This document shows, in pieces, positions 51,147-61,263 of a stretch of 64,000 nt of DNA. Position 1 is the stretch's first letter. Every line of letters starts with the position of its first letter. The stretch is from NCBI RefSeq assembly GCF_000820085.1, contig NZ_CDBN01000039.1:1-64000 (forward strand), written 5' to 3'. Source of the DNA: Aeromonas sanarellii. GTDB taxonomy: Bacteria; Pseudomonadota; Gammaproteobacteria; Enterobacterales; Aeromonadaceae. Position numbers and translations under genes: made by a program. The notes beneath the pieces were generated by a model that had not been told where the DNA came from, made no database searches, and saw only the letters and a list, made by a program, of their open reading frames with translations.

Positions 51147-51923
51147 TTATGGTTTATGCTTCTTAATCCCATTAAGGGCATACCAGAAAAAATACCAAGA
51201 GGATCTTAGCAAACCCAACTTGACTACTTTCCTGTAAAACTCCCATTGGTATTTTGCAACATTGATTTTGTTTTGAGTCATTCCTGAATCAGTTCTATAT
51301 TTCGCCAGAACATCCGACAAGCTATAGGCTTTACTACATTTTTTGAGAAGAGTTAGCCAAAGCCCCATATCTTGCCTTTTCCTTATTAAGGGCATTCTCT
51401 GCTTACCTAAAGCCTCGGCATTATATACGGCAGTAAGGCATCCAATTACATTGCCATAGAGGAGCTGATTATATGATACTGACTCCGGTGCATTAACTAT
51501 TTTCCCATCCCCAAGATGCGAAAACATCTGGTAAGATGTAAAAGTAAAAAGATAATTATTTTTCTCCATAAATGAGATTTGCATTTCTAGCTTATTTTCA
51601 ACCCAAAGATCATCCGCATCTAGAAATGCAATGTATTTTCCACTCGCCCGCTCAATAGATGCATTTCTAGAAAAACCAGCACCTCTATTTCTGTCGTTAA
51701 TAGTAATAGAAATGCGTGGCTCATCTATTGCCATCTTCTCAATGAGATTTACTGTATTATCTTCAGAGCAGTCATCCGTAATAATTAGCTCCCAATTATC
51801 ATAGTTTTGATGCAATACACTTTTTATGCTATCAACAACTGTATTGGATGAGTTATATGTTGGCATTATGACTGAAACCAAGGGCTGCGAAGTATTTTTC
51901 ATAACCTGATTCAACCTCGCCAT
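51147..51923 (-). CDS. glycosyltransferase family 2
   Basis: This 258-residue GT-A enzyme has the standard opening SVIMPTYNSSNTVVDSIKSV, the nucleotide-binding TDDCSEDNT, and the metal motif FLDADDLW near residue 105. It would add one sugar of the repeat unit on the cytoplasmic face. The ATG at 51923 overlaps the upstream gene by 13 bases; an ATG at 51902 is also possible, and no ribosome-binding site decides between them. The gene is AT-rich. A 255-base AT-rich gap without features follows before the sugar-transferase gene. Confidence 0.87.
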   Translation of the reverse strand: MARLNQVMKNTSQPLVSVIMPTYNSSNTVVDSIKSVLHQNYDNWELIITDDCSEDNTVNLIEKMAIDEPRISITINDRNRGAGFSRNASIERASGKYIAFLDADDLWVENKLEMQISFMEKNNYLFTFTSYQMFSHLGDGKIVNAPESVSYNQLLYGNVIGCLTAVYNAEALGKQRMPLIRKRQDMGLWLTLLKKCSKAYSLSDVLAKYRTDSGMTQNKINVAKYQWEFYRKVVKLGLLRSSWYFFWYALNGIKKHKP

Positions 51924-52696
51924 AAAACGGATTTCAGTGCCGTTTTGATAAAGAACAACCCAAAACCAGCTTTATGTGCGATAGCACTCTTTTTCACAAC
52001 AAAGAGGATAAAAAGAAATAGGCCACAACGAGGAGAGACTCTCATAAACATATTTCTCTTGGCTATTATTTTTTTATCCGTTGAATAAAAGTCAGCCCCT
52101 GAAGTGATCGGTGGATGCGAGGACACTTCTATAGGATAACGCTGGATGGATAATCCATTTCTCAAACAGTCAGATAGGAATATCATTTCCTCACCTGAAG
52201 GATTGTCTGTACCTAATCCAAACTTTTCATCAAACCGAATCTGGTTACTTAAAATAGCTTTCCTATTAAAACAGATGTCAATGGATGAGGGCTTGGCGAT
52301 AGTAAAAAAATTAAGCTTATGTGAGACTTGAGTGCTTAACGTAGTTCTGCCATCTAGGTACCTATGATAATAAGTACCTACATCGGCATTATCTCTCTTC
52401 ATTCTTTTTATTATATCTAGAATTTTTTCAATGGAAAAAACGACATCATCATCCATGATCATCACGTATTCGCCATTAGCATTTTCCAATGCTATGTTCC
52501 TGCTAATAGACAACCCATTGGTATCAGTAGGGATATATGAAACATCATCCCTGCTTTTTAAATTGTTGATTGCATCCAAAGGCGCCTCAAGTGGTTTTTG
52601 GTGAACAATCACATATTCAATATTTGGGTTGAAGTCCAAGTTTAAATTACTAACCCTATTAGCATATGTAGAAATCGCTATTGACAAAGAGACCAT
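51911..52696 (-). CDS. glycosyltransferase family 2-like (GT-A)
   Basis: This 261-residue protein begins LSIAISTYANRVSNLNLDF and contains the metal-binding run EYVMIMDDDVVFSIEKIL near residue 75-92, plus GEEMIFLSDCLRNGLSIQRY, which is the acceptor-side block of GT-A enzymes. It is more divergent than its neighbour, and the N-terminal domain is shorter. The C-terminus has a hydrophobic segment (LFLFILFVVKKSAIAHK) that may sit on the membrane. It is AT-rich and part of the O-antigen gene block. Confidence 0.78.
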   Translation of the reverse strand: MVSLSIAISTYANRVSNLNLDFNPNIEYVIVHQKPLEAPLDAINNLKSRDDVSYIPTDTNGLSISRNIALENANGEYVMIMDDDVVFSIEKILDIIKRMKRDNADVGTYYHRYLDGRTTLSTQVSHKLNFFTIAKPSSIDICFNRKAILSNQIRFDEKFGLGTDNPSGEEMIFLSDCLRNGLSIQRYPIEVSSHPPITSGADFYSTDKKIIAKRNMFMRVSPRCGLFLFILFVVKKSAIAHKAGFGLFFIKTALKSVLWRG

Positions 52697-52750
52697 ATAA
52701 TCACTTAGAAAGGTTTAATTTTTAAATTCAAGTGTTCAGCTTGTATCACG

Positions 52751-54061
52751 TCATTTCATTAGCAATGATTGATCGCTATTATCACCTACTTTATGCCCCC
52801 CCCAATACCTTAGAGCGCCAACCGTGTATATTGGTAAAATCAAAAAAAACAAAACATATAAAAAATATTTTTGATATATAATAAACTGCAAAGATTGGTT
52901 TATTGGCAACGTTGAGAAAAATATAAGTGATATTGGCCAATAAACTATATTGTTCAGCGATGTCAACCATCGAAAGAATATCAGATAAACCAATAATGAA
53001 AATAAGATAAAAGAAGAGAATAAATATACGCCTAACTCTCCGGAATATGCCCACATCTCACCAACAATAAATGTGTTAGAGTTGATGACATGCCCGCTAT
53101 CGCTATATATATATGGAACTATCCATTCATCTGGCTTTAGTTCTTTTAATCCAAGAAGATGTGAGAATGGTAAATCAGAGAATACCCCTGTAAGCTGGGG
53201 TTTATAATACTGCATGATATAGTACATGCCTTGCGCTTGGCCAAATATACTTCGGTCAAGAATTCTGACTAAGGCGTTACCATCCCCAGACATCATTGTA
53301 GAATAAATTAAACCAGTAGTAAAAACGAAGGAGATCGAAAAAATAATGATTTTCAATACTGACTTAGAGAGCAAGAAATACGTCACCCCCATCATCATGA
53401 AAAGCAAGAATAAATGTGCTTTCTGGCCATCAAACGTAAGTTGAATTGAGGATACTGCAATAATAAAAAATAGTCTCATTCTAGAGACCTTATTATTACT
53501 TACCAATATCATCGTGGATATCGTTATATAAAAACAGAGAAAATAAAATATTTTTCCAATATAAGGAATATCAACAAAAACTTCCCCTTTCTGAATCGAA
53601 GCTCTAGATAATGCAGCTTGCGTATAATCACCTAACGCAACATAGTAGAGTGGAGATTGTTGATAGAACAGTATAAATTTGACCAAGCAGTATATAATAA
53701 AAAGCAAAGACAATGGATTGATGACATATACAGCTTCATTAACCTCCGCTTGATCATGTAATGACATTTTTTTATTGTCGATGGACAAAAAATATACTAG
53801 CAACCCCATGAAAATAATAATTACTGAAAAGGAAGTCATATAATATACATTATGTATGACTTCTTTATTGAATCCATCTAGTCTGGCCGATATATCTGGG
53901 AAAAAGACAACCAGCACTGTAGAAATCCAAGAGGTAAAGAAAACATTAAAGACTATTAATATAGAACAAGATATGCTTTGCTCTTTTCGTTGGAGCATGC
54001 TTATTACTAGAATACTAAAAAGCACCCCAACTAGAACTGCTATGATAACCTCACTAACCAT
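52751..54061 (-). CDS. wzy: Wzy-type O-antigen polymerase
   Basis: This 436-residue inner-membrane protein has about eleven hydrophobic segments with one large hydrophilic loop near residues 265-330 (SGDGNALVRILDRSIFGQAQ, then PFSHLLGLKELKPDEWIVPY). This is the expected Wzy topology. It has no significant sequence motif beyond that, so the call relies on topology and on context: it is the only multi-span protein left after assigning wzx in this locus. The gene is very AT-rich. Confidence 0.76.
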   Translation of the reverse strand: MVSEVIIAVLVGVLFSILVISMLQRKEQSISCSILIVFNVFFTSWISTVLVVFFPDISARLDGFNKEVIHNVYYMTSFSVIIIFMGLLVYFLSIDNKKMSLHDQAEVNEAVYVINPLSLLFIIYCLVKFILFYQQSPLYYVALGDYTQAALSRASIQKGEVFVDIPYIGKIFYFLCFYITISTMILVSNNKVSRMRLFFIIAVSSIQLTFDGQKAHLFLLFMMMGVTYFLLSKSVLKIIIFSISFVFTTGLIYSTMMSGDGNALVRILDRSIFGQAQGMYYIMQYYKPQLTGVFSDLPFSHLLGLKELKPDEWIVPYIYSDSGHVINSNTFIVGEMWAYSGELGVYLFSSFILFSLLVYLIFFRWLTSLNNIVYWPISLIFFSTLPINQSLQFIIYQKYFLYVLFFLILPIYTVGALRYWGGHKVGDNSDQSLLMK

Positions 54062-54133
54062 TATTTATTCCTTAGTTGTGAAGTAAGTTACACATAATAA
54101 CTTTCAACTACATTCAACAATAAGCATTAAAGA

Positions 54134-55090
54134 TTAACGGCCTATATATATTCTTAGCTTTTTCAACTGAAGAGAAATAAACCCTGGTTTCAATAAATTA
54201 ATCAAAGCAACTATAATGTTGGAAAAGGTATTGGGAGTGTTATTAAAAATCCTAGCCACATACACCATTGCCTTCGGCCATGCTTTTTTTCTTAACTTTA
54301 AGATATACTGACTTTTCTTTAGTTCAGGTATTACAACTACGCTATCAATTAATGCCATCTCATTGAAGTAGCGTTCATTGATTATTTTTGAGCGACTACT
54401 ACTAATACTATCAGACTTGCGATATTGAACAGTAATTTTATTAAAAAATTTAAGTGTGTAACCCTGCTTTGTCAATTTAAGCCATAAGGGGTAATCTTCT
54501 ATTAATTTGAATCGTTCATCTGCATAACCTACCGATATCAATGCACTTCTTTTAATAAAGGATGAGGGGGCAATGGGAATACCATTGATTTTCAAATAAT
54601 CATACTGAGCTTCAGCCGTTAGATAAAAAAAGTGATGATATGCTGAAGATGGCATTAAATGAGAGTTGACCTTATTGGATTGTTCATCCATATAAAAAAC
54701 TTGCATTAATGAAAATACAGCACCGACTTCAGCATTAGCTTCATTGAGAACATAGTCGACATTATCATCGAGACAATTTGGCAAGAGTATATCATCTCCC
54801 GCAATAGTCTTAATCCATTCTGAAGTAGATGCAGTCCATGCAACATTTATATTCTTTGAAACACCACCATTTGTTTTGTTTTTAAAAAAGACAACCTTGT
54901 TAAAACTAGATTCATGTAGTGCCAACCAATCATGAATAACTGCCACTGTATTATCTGATGATGCGTCATCGGAAATTATCAATTCAATATTTCCAGCACC
55001 ATACGTCTGACGATAGATGCTGTCTAATGTTTCAGTAACAGTCTTCGCTGAATTGTAAGTTATAACAGCAACAGATATTGTTTTTTTCAT
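54134..55090 (-). CDS. glycosyltransferase family 2
   Basis: This 318-residue GT-A protein starts ISVAVITYNSAKTVTETLDSI, with the nucleotide motif ISDDASSDNTV and the catalytic region SEWIKTIAGDDILLPNC near residue 92. An acceptor-side segment EDYPLWLKLTKQGYTLKFF is typical of O-antigen GT2 enzymes. It acts before flipping and adds one residue to the unit. It is AT-rich and lies 40 bases from wzx. Confidence 0.87.
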   Translation of the reverse strand: MKKTISVAVITYNSAKTVTETLDSIYRQTYGAGNIELIISDDASSDNTVAVIHDWLALHESSFNKVVFFKNKTNGGVSKNINVAWTASTSEWIKTIAGDDILLPNCLDDNVDYVLNEANAEVGAVFSLMQVFYMDEQSNKVNSHLMPSSAYHHFFYLTAEAQYDYLKINGIPIAPSSFIKRSALISVGYADERFKLIEDYPLWLKLTKQGYTLKFFNKITVQYRKSDSISSSRSKIINERYFNEMALIDSVVVIPELKKSQYILKLRKKAWPKAMVYVARIFNNTPNTFSNIIVALINLLKPGFISLQLKKLRIYIGR

Positions 55091-55129
55091 GGTTATATAT
55101 TTAGTCTCGGTGATAGTAATTAATGCGTG

Positions 55130-56380
55130 TCACTTGGATATTTTTCTTACATTGAAAAAAACAAACATAAAATATAGGCAATAATTAACTAGATATGCCA
55201 TAGGTGCGCCCTCAACCCCGATGACACTGATAAGCGAATACGATAAACCCACAAGAGTCATTGAGGATATGATTTCGCTAATAATAAAAATTCTGGTAGT
55301 TCCACGGGACAACATGGGATATGCGTATAACCAGCTGGCGATTTTCATTATGTCACCACACAACTGGATGGCAAATAAATCACGAGCAGAGTTGAACTCT
55401 GCAGTGAAAAGAAGCCAAATAGCTATATCACGTAACAAATAAACCGCCAATGCCATCACTGCTACAACAGGGATTACAACCCGAGCAGTCCTATGAATTT
55501 CATCAACAATGGCATCAACACCGATCAAAGATGACAAACGTGGAAGGTAATAAGTACTGAGGGCCATCGTGATAACACCAAGATATACTTCAGATATTTT
55601 CCACACCGCTTGCCAATATCCAGCAGCCTCCCATCCAACCAACTCGATTAAAATCGTCCTGACCAAGATGAGTGATATTGGAAATGTTAAAGCACTTGTG
55701 ATTGCCATCAGCATATATCCACCAATGGATTTCCTTGCCTCAACGCTTGTCTCACCCCACCAATACTGCATTCGAAACCAGGCTTGATGGAAGTTCGCTA
55801 TCAGCATCACCAGCCCTATCAGTCCGGCTTGTACTGCCGCTGCCAATAAGGCACCTCGGATATCCGCCATCACAATCATCATCAACATCACACTACTGGA
55901 TATGACTACCGATAACATACCCAATAAAACATAGCGACGATAAAGTTGTTGACCGTTTATAACTGAATTACAAAGTGTACCCACAGCAGATAGAGGCAAA
56001 ACGCAAACCGTAACCATCACAACCCAAGCCAGTTTCGCATCCTGGAACAGCCAGTTAGCAACATGCTCAGCAAATAACAATCCACTAGGAATGAGCAGAG
56101 CAGAAATGACTAAAACCCACTGCAGTGATGCTCGCCACCAAGGTGCACAAGACTCAAAACCCTGCTGTTTATTTTCGGCGGTATAACGTACTACTCCACT
56201 ACCAACGGGAGCATTAATAACTCCATTGAGGCTGCCCACCAGACTTTGTACTTGGCCTAACATAGCCATACCAGTAGGGCCTGTATATATGGCGACAACT
56301 TTCGCAATAACAAAACCCATCGCCATTTTGAGCAATGTTAAAAGCCCTGTCATGGCAGTCACTTTTAGCAAGCGTCTCAT
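55130..56380 (-). CDS. wzx: Wzx O-antigen flippase (WzxE-like)
   Basis: This 416-residue inner-membrane protein has about twelve hydrophobic segments. The opening [30 protein letters not shown] and [11 protein letters not shown] match the WzxE group that flips enterobacterial common antigen units carrying Fuc4NAc, so a unit with an amino-deoxy sugar fits the fdt genes next to it. Its start overlaps the fdtB stop by four bases (ATGA). It differs clearly from the capsule-locus flippase. Confidence 0.87.
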   Translation of the reverse strand: MRRLLKVTAMTGLLTLLKMAMGFVIAKVVAIYTGPTGMAMLGQVQSLVGSLNGVINAPVGSGVVRYTAENKQQGFESCAPWWRASLQWVLVISALLIPSGLLFAEHVANWLFQDAKLAWVVMVTVCVLPLSAVGTLCNSVINGQQLYRRYVLLGMLSVVISSSVMLMMIVMADIRGALLAAAVQAGLIGLVMLIANFHQAWFRMQYWWGETSVEARKSIGGYMLMAITSALTFPISLILVRTILIELVGWEAAGYWQAVWKISEVYLGVITMALSTYYLPRLSSLIGVDAIVDEIHRTARVVIPVVAVMALAVYLLRDIAIWLLFTAEFNSARDLFAIQLCGDIMKIASWLYAYPMLSRGTTRIFIISEIISSMTLVGLSYSLISVIGVEGAPMAYLVNYCLYFMFVFFNVRKISK

Positions 56381-57480
56381 GCTGTAAAGCCATTTACCGC
56401 ATCTATCACCCGTGTCACAGCCTCATCACTCATGGTAGGATCCATAGGCAAAGAAAGCACTTGCTGATGAATGCGTTCCGTCACTGGCAATAGGTAATCC
56501 CGATACTGTGGGTATGCTTGTTGCTTATGAGGAGGTATTGGATAGTGAATCAGAGTTTGGATTTTTTGCTCGAATAACCACTGCTGAAGCTTCTCACGCA
56601 TATCGCAGCGCACAACGAATAAATGCCACACATGTGCACCTTCATTTTCCACATTAGGTAATTTCACTAAAGGGTTTTTAATTCTTGTACGATAAGATTG
56701 GGCGATATTCTGACGACGAGCAGTCTCCCTTTCCAGATAAGGTAGTTTAACTCGCATCATAGCGGCCTGAATTTCATCTAACCGACTGTTGACCCCTTGA
56801 TACAAGTTTTCATACTTTTTATGTGAACCATAATTGCGCAGTGCACTGATTGTTTGAGCCAACTCATCATCATTTGTTGTCACAGCACCGGCGTCTCCTA
56901 AAGCACCTAGGTTTTTACCCGGATAGAAGCTGAAGCCTGCAGCATCCCCCCAGTTACCTGCACGCTTGCCCTGGATTTCAGCTCCATGCGCTTGGGCACA
57001 GTCTTCCAACACCAATAAATTAAATTCCGTAGCAATTGTCATCAGCTCTGGCATAGGAGATAGCTGGCCGTACAAGTGCACGGGTAGTATGACTTTGCTT
57101 CTGGATGTGATGGCCTTTCTAACTTGGACGGGATCCAGATTAAAAGTTTCTGGATTAGGTTCGACTAAGACAGGAACCAAATCGTTCTCAGTAATTGCCA
57201 AAATGGAAGCAATATAAGTATTTGCTTGTACTATAACCTCATCACCAGCTTGTAACTTACCAAGTTCTTTCCATGCTCTCAGTACTAGGTTCAGAGCATC
57301 TAGCCCGTTTGCTACACCGATCGCATACTTGGTTCCGCAATAGTGAGAGAATTCCTTTTCAAATTCGACCAGCTCATTCCCCATAATATACCATCCAGAG
57401 TCAATGACTCTGGCACAGGCATCTTTAAGTTCATTTTTGTACTGATTATTGATAGCTTTCAAATCGAGGAAGTTAATCAT
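56377..57480 (-). CDS. fdtB: dTDP-3-amino-3,6-dideoxy-hexose transaminase (FdtB/QdtB type)
   Basis: This 367-residue PLP enzyme of the DegT/DnrJ/EryC1 family aminates C3 of dTDP-3-keto-6-deoxyhexose. The PLP lysine lies in [14 protein letters not shown] (about residue 188); [15 protein letters not shown] and [12 protein letters not shown] are characteristic of the 3-aminotransferases. It overlaps fdtC by four bases and wzx by four bases. FdtB (Fuc3N) and QdtB (Qui3N) are too similar to separate by eye. Confidence 0.88.
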   Translation of the reverse strand: MINFLDLKAINNQYKNELKDACARVIDSGWYIMGNELVEFEKEFSHYCGTKYAIGVANGLDALNLVLRAWKELGKLQAGDEVIVQANTYIASILAITENDLVPVLVEPNPETFNLDPVQVRKAITSRSKVILPVHLYGQLSPMPELMTIATEFNLLVLEDCAQAHGAEIQGKRAGNWGDAAGFSFYPGKNLGALGDAGAVTTNDDELAQTISALRNYGSHKKYENLYQGVNSRLDEIQAAMMRVKLPYLERETARRQNIAQSYRTRIKNPLVKLPNVENEGAHVWHLFVVRCDMREKLQQWLFEQKIQTLIHYPIPPHKQQAYPQYRDYLLPVTERIHQQVLSLPMDPTMSDEAVTRVIDAVNGFTA

Positions 57481-57944
57481 TTTTCCATCTCAATATAACG
57501 GATTATTTTAGCTGGATTTCCAGCGACAACGGCATAATCGGGTACATCTTTAGTGACAACGGCACCAGCACCTACCATTGCATATTTCCCGATTGTAATA
57601 CCAGGCAGTATAGTTGCATTGGCGCCTAACGATGCACCAGACTTTATTCTCATTTTAGGGAATTCCGCTGGGTAGATTTTAGAGCGAGGATGTTTGTCAT
57701 TTGTAAATGCAACACAGGGACCAATGAAAACGTCATCCTCAATTGTGATACCATCCCAGACATATACACCAGATTTGATCGTGACGCGATCACCTATGGT
57801 GACGTCCCCCTCAATCAAAGTATGTGCACATATATTACATTCCTTACCGATTTTTGCACCTTGCAACACAACCGAGTACTGCCAAATACGAGTGTTATTA
57901 CCTATATCATTTGACATTACATCGCTAAGATGATGAACAAACAT
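57477..57944 (-). CDS. fdtC: dTDP-3-amino-3,6-dideoxyhexose N-acyltransferase (FdtC-like, hexapeptide fold)
   Basis: This 155-residue left-handed beta-helix acyltransferase N-acetylates the amino sugar made by FdtB. The repeat pattern runs through [20 protein letters not shown] and [20 protein letters not shown], and the ending [19 protein letters not shown] is typical of sugar N-acetyltransferases. AGGAG lies upstream of the ATG at 57944, which overlaps the fdtA end by 20 bases. It has no visible CoA-specificity mark. With fdtA and fdtB it completes a three-gene Fuc3NAc or Qui3NAc pathway. Confidence 0.86.
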   Translation of the reverse strand: MFVHHLSDVMSNDIGNNTRIWQYSVVLQGAKIGKECNICAHTLIEGDVTIGDRVTIKSGVYVWDGITIEDDVFIGPCVAFTNDKHPRSKIYPAEFPKMRIKSGASLGANATILPGITIGKYAMVGAGAVVTKDVPDYAVVAGNPAKIIRYIEMEK

Positions 57945-58350
57945 TTATATCTCTCCTAGCTAGGCACAAGAAATCTTCATAGCTTCTTATATAGTCAGAT
58001 TCATCATACACTTGATCAGCCAATACCATCAGTACACAATCTTCAGAAAAATCATGCATCTCACGCCACATAAAAGATTCTATTAACAACCCTTTAGTAG
58101 GTCTATCAAGAACAACTTCTGTCCTAACCATTCCATCATCGAGGACAAAGCGGCAAGATCCAGACACTGCAATAGCAACCTGTTTTAGTGCTTTGTGGGC
58201 ATGAAATCCACGAGAGATGCCTTTTACTGTATTGAAAATATAATAAACTCGTTTTATATCGAAAGGGATATTCTTATTTCCTTCCAGTGATAACAAAGAA
58301 CCTCGCTCATCACCGAGCATTGGAAATTCAATTAATTTAATAAGGCTCAT
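57925..58350 (-). CDS. fdtA: dTDP-4-keto-6-deoxyglucose 3,4-ketoisomerase (FdtA/QdtA type)
   Basis: This 141-residue cupin moves the keto group of dTDP-4-keto-6-deoxyglucose from C4 to C3. The signature block [24 protein letters not shown] holds the active-site histidines ([10 protein letters not shown]), followed by [19 protein letters not shown]. FdtA and QdtA differ in the C4 configuration of their products, which cannot be read from the sequence by eye, so the sugar is Fuc3NAc or Qui3NAc. AAGGAG precedes the ATG. The gene starts one base after rmlA ends. Confidence 0.9.
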   Translation of the reverse strand: MSLIKLIEFPMLGDERGSLLSLEGNKNIPFDIKRVYYIFNTVKGISRGFHAHKALKQVAIAVSGSCRFVLDDGMVRTEVVLDRPTKGLLIESFMWREMHDFSEDCVLMVLADQVYDESDYIRSYEDFLCLARRDINVCSSS

Positions 58351-58351
58351 C

Positions 58352-59218
58352 TTAACTCCTTATCAAATCTAGTAGATATTGGCCATAGCTGTTTTTAGCC
58401 ATACGTTGTGCTGTAATAGCTACTTCATTTTTACTTAACCAAGTATTTCGTAATGCAATCTCTTCAAGACATGCAATCTTGAAACCCTGTCTAGCCTCAA
58501 TGGTTGCCACAAAATTCGATGCTTCGAGTAAACTTTCGTGTGTTCCACTGTCAAGCCAAGCAAAACCTCTCCCCAATAACTCTACATTCAGCAGTCCTTG
58601 CTCCAAATACACTTGGTTAATACTAGTTATCTCTAGCTCTCCTCGTTTGGAAGGTTTTACTTGCTTGGCAATATTGACCACTTGATTGTCGTAAAAATAG
58701 AGTCCAGTTACAGCAAAGTGAGACTTGGGTTGTGTCGGCTTTTCTTCAATAGAAATGACGCTCTGCTTATCATCAAATTCAACGATTCCAAATCGCTCGG
58801 GATCTTGAACTTTATAGCCGAACACTGTTGCACCTTTTTCCCTTTTGGCAGCCTCATGTAACATCGGTGAGAACCCCTGCCCCCAAAACATATTGTCACC
58901 CAAGATCAAGCATACCGAATCATTACCAATGAACTTCTCACCGATAATAAATGCCTGCGCAAGCCCATCTGGGCTTGGCTGTACGGCATATTCCAATTCA
59001 ATCCCAAATTGACTACCATCGCCTAAAAGGCGTTGAAAGCTGGCCTGATCTTCTGGAGTGGTAATAATCAGTACATCCCTAATGCCTGCCAGCATCAATA
59101 CTGACAAGGGGTAGTAAATCATGGGTTTATCATAAACTGGCAAAAGCTGTTTTGAGACGCCCATGGTGATAGGGTAAAGGCGAGTTCCGGAGCCGCCAGC
59201 CAGAATAATGCCTTTCAT
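58352..59218 (-). CDS. rmlA: glucose-1-phosphate thymidylyltransferase
   Basis: This 288-residue enzyme makes dTDP-glucose, the common entry to the rhamnose and Fuc3NAc/Qui3NAc branches. The nucleotide motif is [20 protein letters not shown] at residues 8-27, followed by [16 protein letters not shown] and [10 protein letters not shown]. An in-frame ATG upstream (59287) lies inside rmlB; the start at 59218 shares one base with the rmlB stop (TGATG), so translation is coupled. It lies directly upstream of fdtA. Confidence 0.95.
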   Translation of the reverse strand: MKGIILAGGSGTRLYPITMGVSKQLLPVYDKPMIYYPLSVLMLAGIRDVLIITTPEDQASFQRLLGDGSQFGIELEYAVQPSPDGLAQAFIIGEKFIGNDSVCLILGDNMFWGQGFSPMLHEAAKREKGATVFGYKVQDPERFGIVEFDDKQSVISIEEKPTQPKSHFAVTGLYFYDNQVVNIAKQVKPSKRGELEITSINQVYLEQGLLNVELLGRGFAWLDSGTHESLLEASNFVATIEARQGFKIACLEEIALRNTWLSKNEVAITAQRMAKNSYGQYLLDLIRS

Positions 59219-60303
59219 CACTTCTTCTCTCCATACTGCTGAGCTATCCAAGACTGATAGGACCCGCTCTTGACGTTGCTGACCCACTGCTGGTTATCCA
59301 GATACCACTGCACGGTTTTGCGAATACCGGATTCGAAGGTCTCTTGCGGCTGCCAATTCAGTTCACTGCTCATCTTGCTGGCGTCAATGGCATAACGACG
59401 GTCGTGGCCGGGGCGATCCGTCACATAGATGATTTGCTCACGATAGGAGCCAGTCTTCGGCACAATCTCATCGAGCAGGTCACAGATGGTATGCACGACG
59501 TCCAGATTCTGCTTCTCGTTATGACCGCCGATGTTGTAGGTCTCCCCTACCACGCCCGTGGTCACTACCCTGTAGAGCGCACGAGCATGGTCTTCCACAT
59601 AGAGCCAGTCACGGATCTGGTCGCCCTTGCCGTATACCGGCAGCGGCTTGCCATCCAGCGCGTTGAGGATCACCAGCGGGATCAGCTTCTCGGGGAAGTG
59701 GTAAGGACCGTAGTTGTTGGAGCAGTTGGTGACTATGGTTGGCAGGCCGTAAGTACGGCGCCAGGCGCGCACCAGATGGTCGCTCGATGCCTTGGAGGCA
59801 GAATAGGGGCTGCTAGGGGCATAGGGGGTGCTCTCGGTAAAGAGCGGCAGCGCCTCACCGGTATTCACCTCATCAGGATGGGGCAGATCGCCGTAGACCT
59901 CGTCGGTGGAGATATGGTGGAAGCGGAAGGCCGCCTTGCGCGGATCAGGAAGATCGTTCCAGTAGGTGCGCACAGCTTCCAGCAACATATAGGTCCCGAC
60001 AATATTGGTCTCGATAAAGGCCGCAGGGCCGGTGATGGATCGATCGACGTGGCTCTCGGCGGCCAGATGCATCACGGCGTCTGGTTGGTGGGTGGCAAAG
60101 ACTCGATCCAGTTCGACGCGGTTGCAGATATCCACCTGTTCAAAGGCATAGCGCTCACTGTTTGCCACACTCGCCAAGGATTCCAGGTTGCCCGCATAGG
60201 TCAGCTTGTCGAGGTTGACGACAGAATCTTGGGTGTCACGAAGGATGTGGCGAACCACTGCCGAACCGATAAAACCGGCACCACCGGTTACAAGGATCTT
60301 CAT
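59218..60303 (-). CDS. rmlB: dTDP-glucose 4,6-dehydratase
   Basis: This 361-residue NAD-dependent enzyme makes dTDP-4-keto-6-deoxyglucose. Visible motifs are [14 protein letters not shown] (residues 7-20), the [11 protein letters not shown] region with the catalytic Asp-Glu, and the catalytic [15 protein letters not shown] near 167. It is the first gene of the O-antigen-type locus, about 245 bases downstream of a JUMPstart element. It is GC-rich, unlike the fdt and glycosyltransferase genes that follow. Confidence 0.95.
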   Translation of the reverse strand: MKILVTGGAGFIGSAVVRHILRDTQDSVVNLDKLTYAGNLESLASVANSERYAFEQVDICNRVELDRVFATHQPDAVMHLAAESHVDRSITGPAAFIETNIVGTYMLLEAVRTYWNDLPDPRKAAFRFHHISTDEVYGDLPHPDEVNTGEALPLFTESTPYAPSSPYSASKASSDHLVRAWRRTYGLPTIVTNCSNNYGPYHFPEKLIPLVILNALDGKPLPVYGKGDQIRDWLYVEDHARALYRVVTTGVVGETYNIGGHNEKQNLDVVHTICDLLDEIVPKTGSYREQIIYVTDRPGHDRRYAIDASKMSSELNWQPQETFESGIRKTVQWYLDNQQWVSNVKSGSYQSWIAQQYGEKK

Positions 60304-60547
60304 TGAAAGGTTCCCGATTGCAATCTAATGAAAAGGAAGACTTTTGGTTAGGGTCTGCAGTTGTGTATCACTCTGGTTTTTTCTTCGTAGAGCAGAATGA
60401 TTGCACTGAGACTACGAATGCTTGAATTCCAGACCAGGCTCCTCGTTTAGGCATGTATATTTATCTGCCTAAGCTAAGAAATGGCCCTCAAGGCGAGAGG
60501 ATTAACAGTGATAAACCAGAGGAAGATTGAAATGCATAAATGATGAC

Positions 60548-60574
60548 GCTACCGCCCCTGAGTTACAGCTCCCA
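60548..60574 (-). promoter_or_regulatory. JUMPstart element with ops site (O-antigen locus)
   Basis: On the minus strand this carries GGCGGTAGC (60556-60548) preceded by the GGAGCTGTAACTCA block, and it is identical in all 27 bases to the element at 44497-44523. The ops core continues as GGCGGTAGCGT, the canonical form. It lies about 245 bases upstream of rmlB and should recruit RfaH. Confidence 0.94.
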
Positions 60575-61202
60575 ACATGCTGCTTTTAACCTGATTGTGC
60601 GCGCTGTTGGCCATCATACCCTCCAGCAATTTCTTGTTTTGATTGATGTTTAGCAACGTTGTCGCATTACATTGCACACCCAGGCAGTCCGCAGCCTGCA
60701 TTGCTCACATCTTGGGCTATCTGTGCCCTAAACCCGATTTTGGGCCAGATTCTATCTTGTTTGGCGCTGGTATGAATAGTCATAACCGCAGAAAACCTCT
60801 CGTAGGGTAGGGATTCAAAATTGCCACTCATTCGACCTTCTGACCCTTCTCGCGCAACATCCATCCCTACGACACATCGGGAGTTGTTCCCAATCACCAG
60901 CGCCAAACAATAAAATTGAATATGTTCAGGCGATTACAACTGCATGCCTGCGTTGCCCCGATGCTCGGAGCCAAGTTGTGACGATGAGCACTGCTGCAAC
61001 AGTACAGTGAGTCCCCATACCCACCAGTGCGATCAGAACAGTCGCAAGTAGTCACCAATGGAACCCCAACAGTCCTCATCTGATTCGACAGCATGACTCA
61101 CAATAAAGCACGAAAGGTATGGCTGCCGATGCAAGGACGGGTAGAGGAGACAAAGGCTGGCATGATTCAGTCCCGATACAGGGGGGTCAAGTAGGATCCG
61201 CA

Positions 61203-61231
61203 TTGACTCTCCTTCTTGTTGACCCTCTAAT
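61203..61231 (+). promoter_or_regulatory. candidate phoP promoter
   Basis: TTGACT (61203-61208) and TCTAAT (61226-61231) are 17 bp apart and each lie one mismatch from the sigma-70 consensus, giving a leader of about 26 bases. No recognisable PhoP box (GTTTA repeat) is seen next to it. Confidence 0.6.
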
Positions 61232-61263
61232 TGACAGCCTGGACCCTTATCATCATGCATCTT

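Larger units (their letters stand above)
60304..61263. other. 960-base divergent region between rmlB and phoP
   Basis: No credible gene is seen; small open frames on the minus strand (for example 60667-60906) have no ribosome-binding site or recognisable product. The region contains the JUMPstart/ops element for the rml operon (60548-60574) and the phoP promoter (61203-61231). I find no convincing promoter for rmlB, though it must lie to the right of the JUMPstart. Confidence 0.6.

Noticed and set aside
60667-61260. Three small minus-strand open frames between rmlB and phoP
   Set aside because: They lack good starts and overlap the leader and the phoP promoter region; no domain is recognised.
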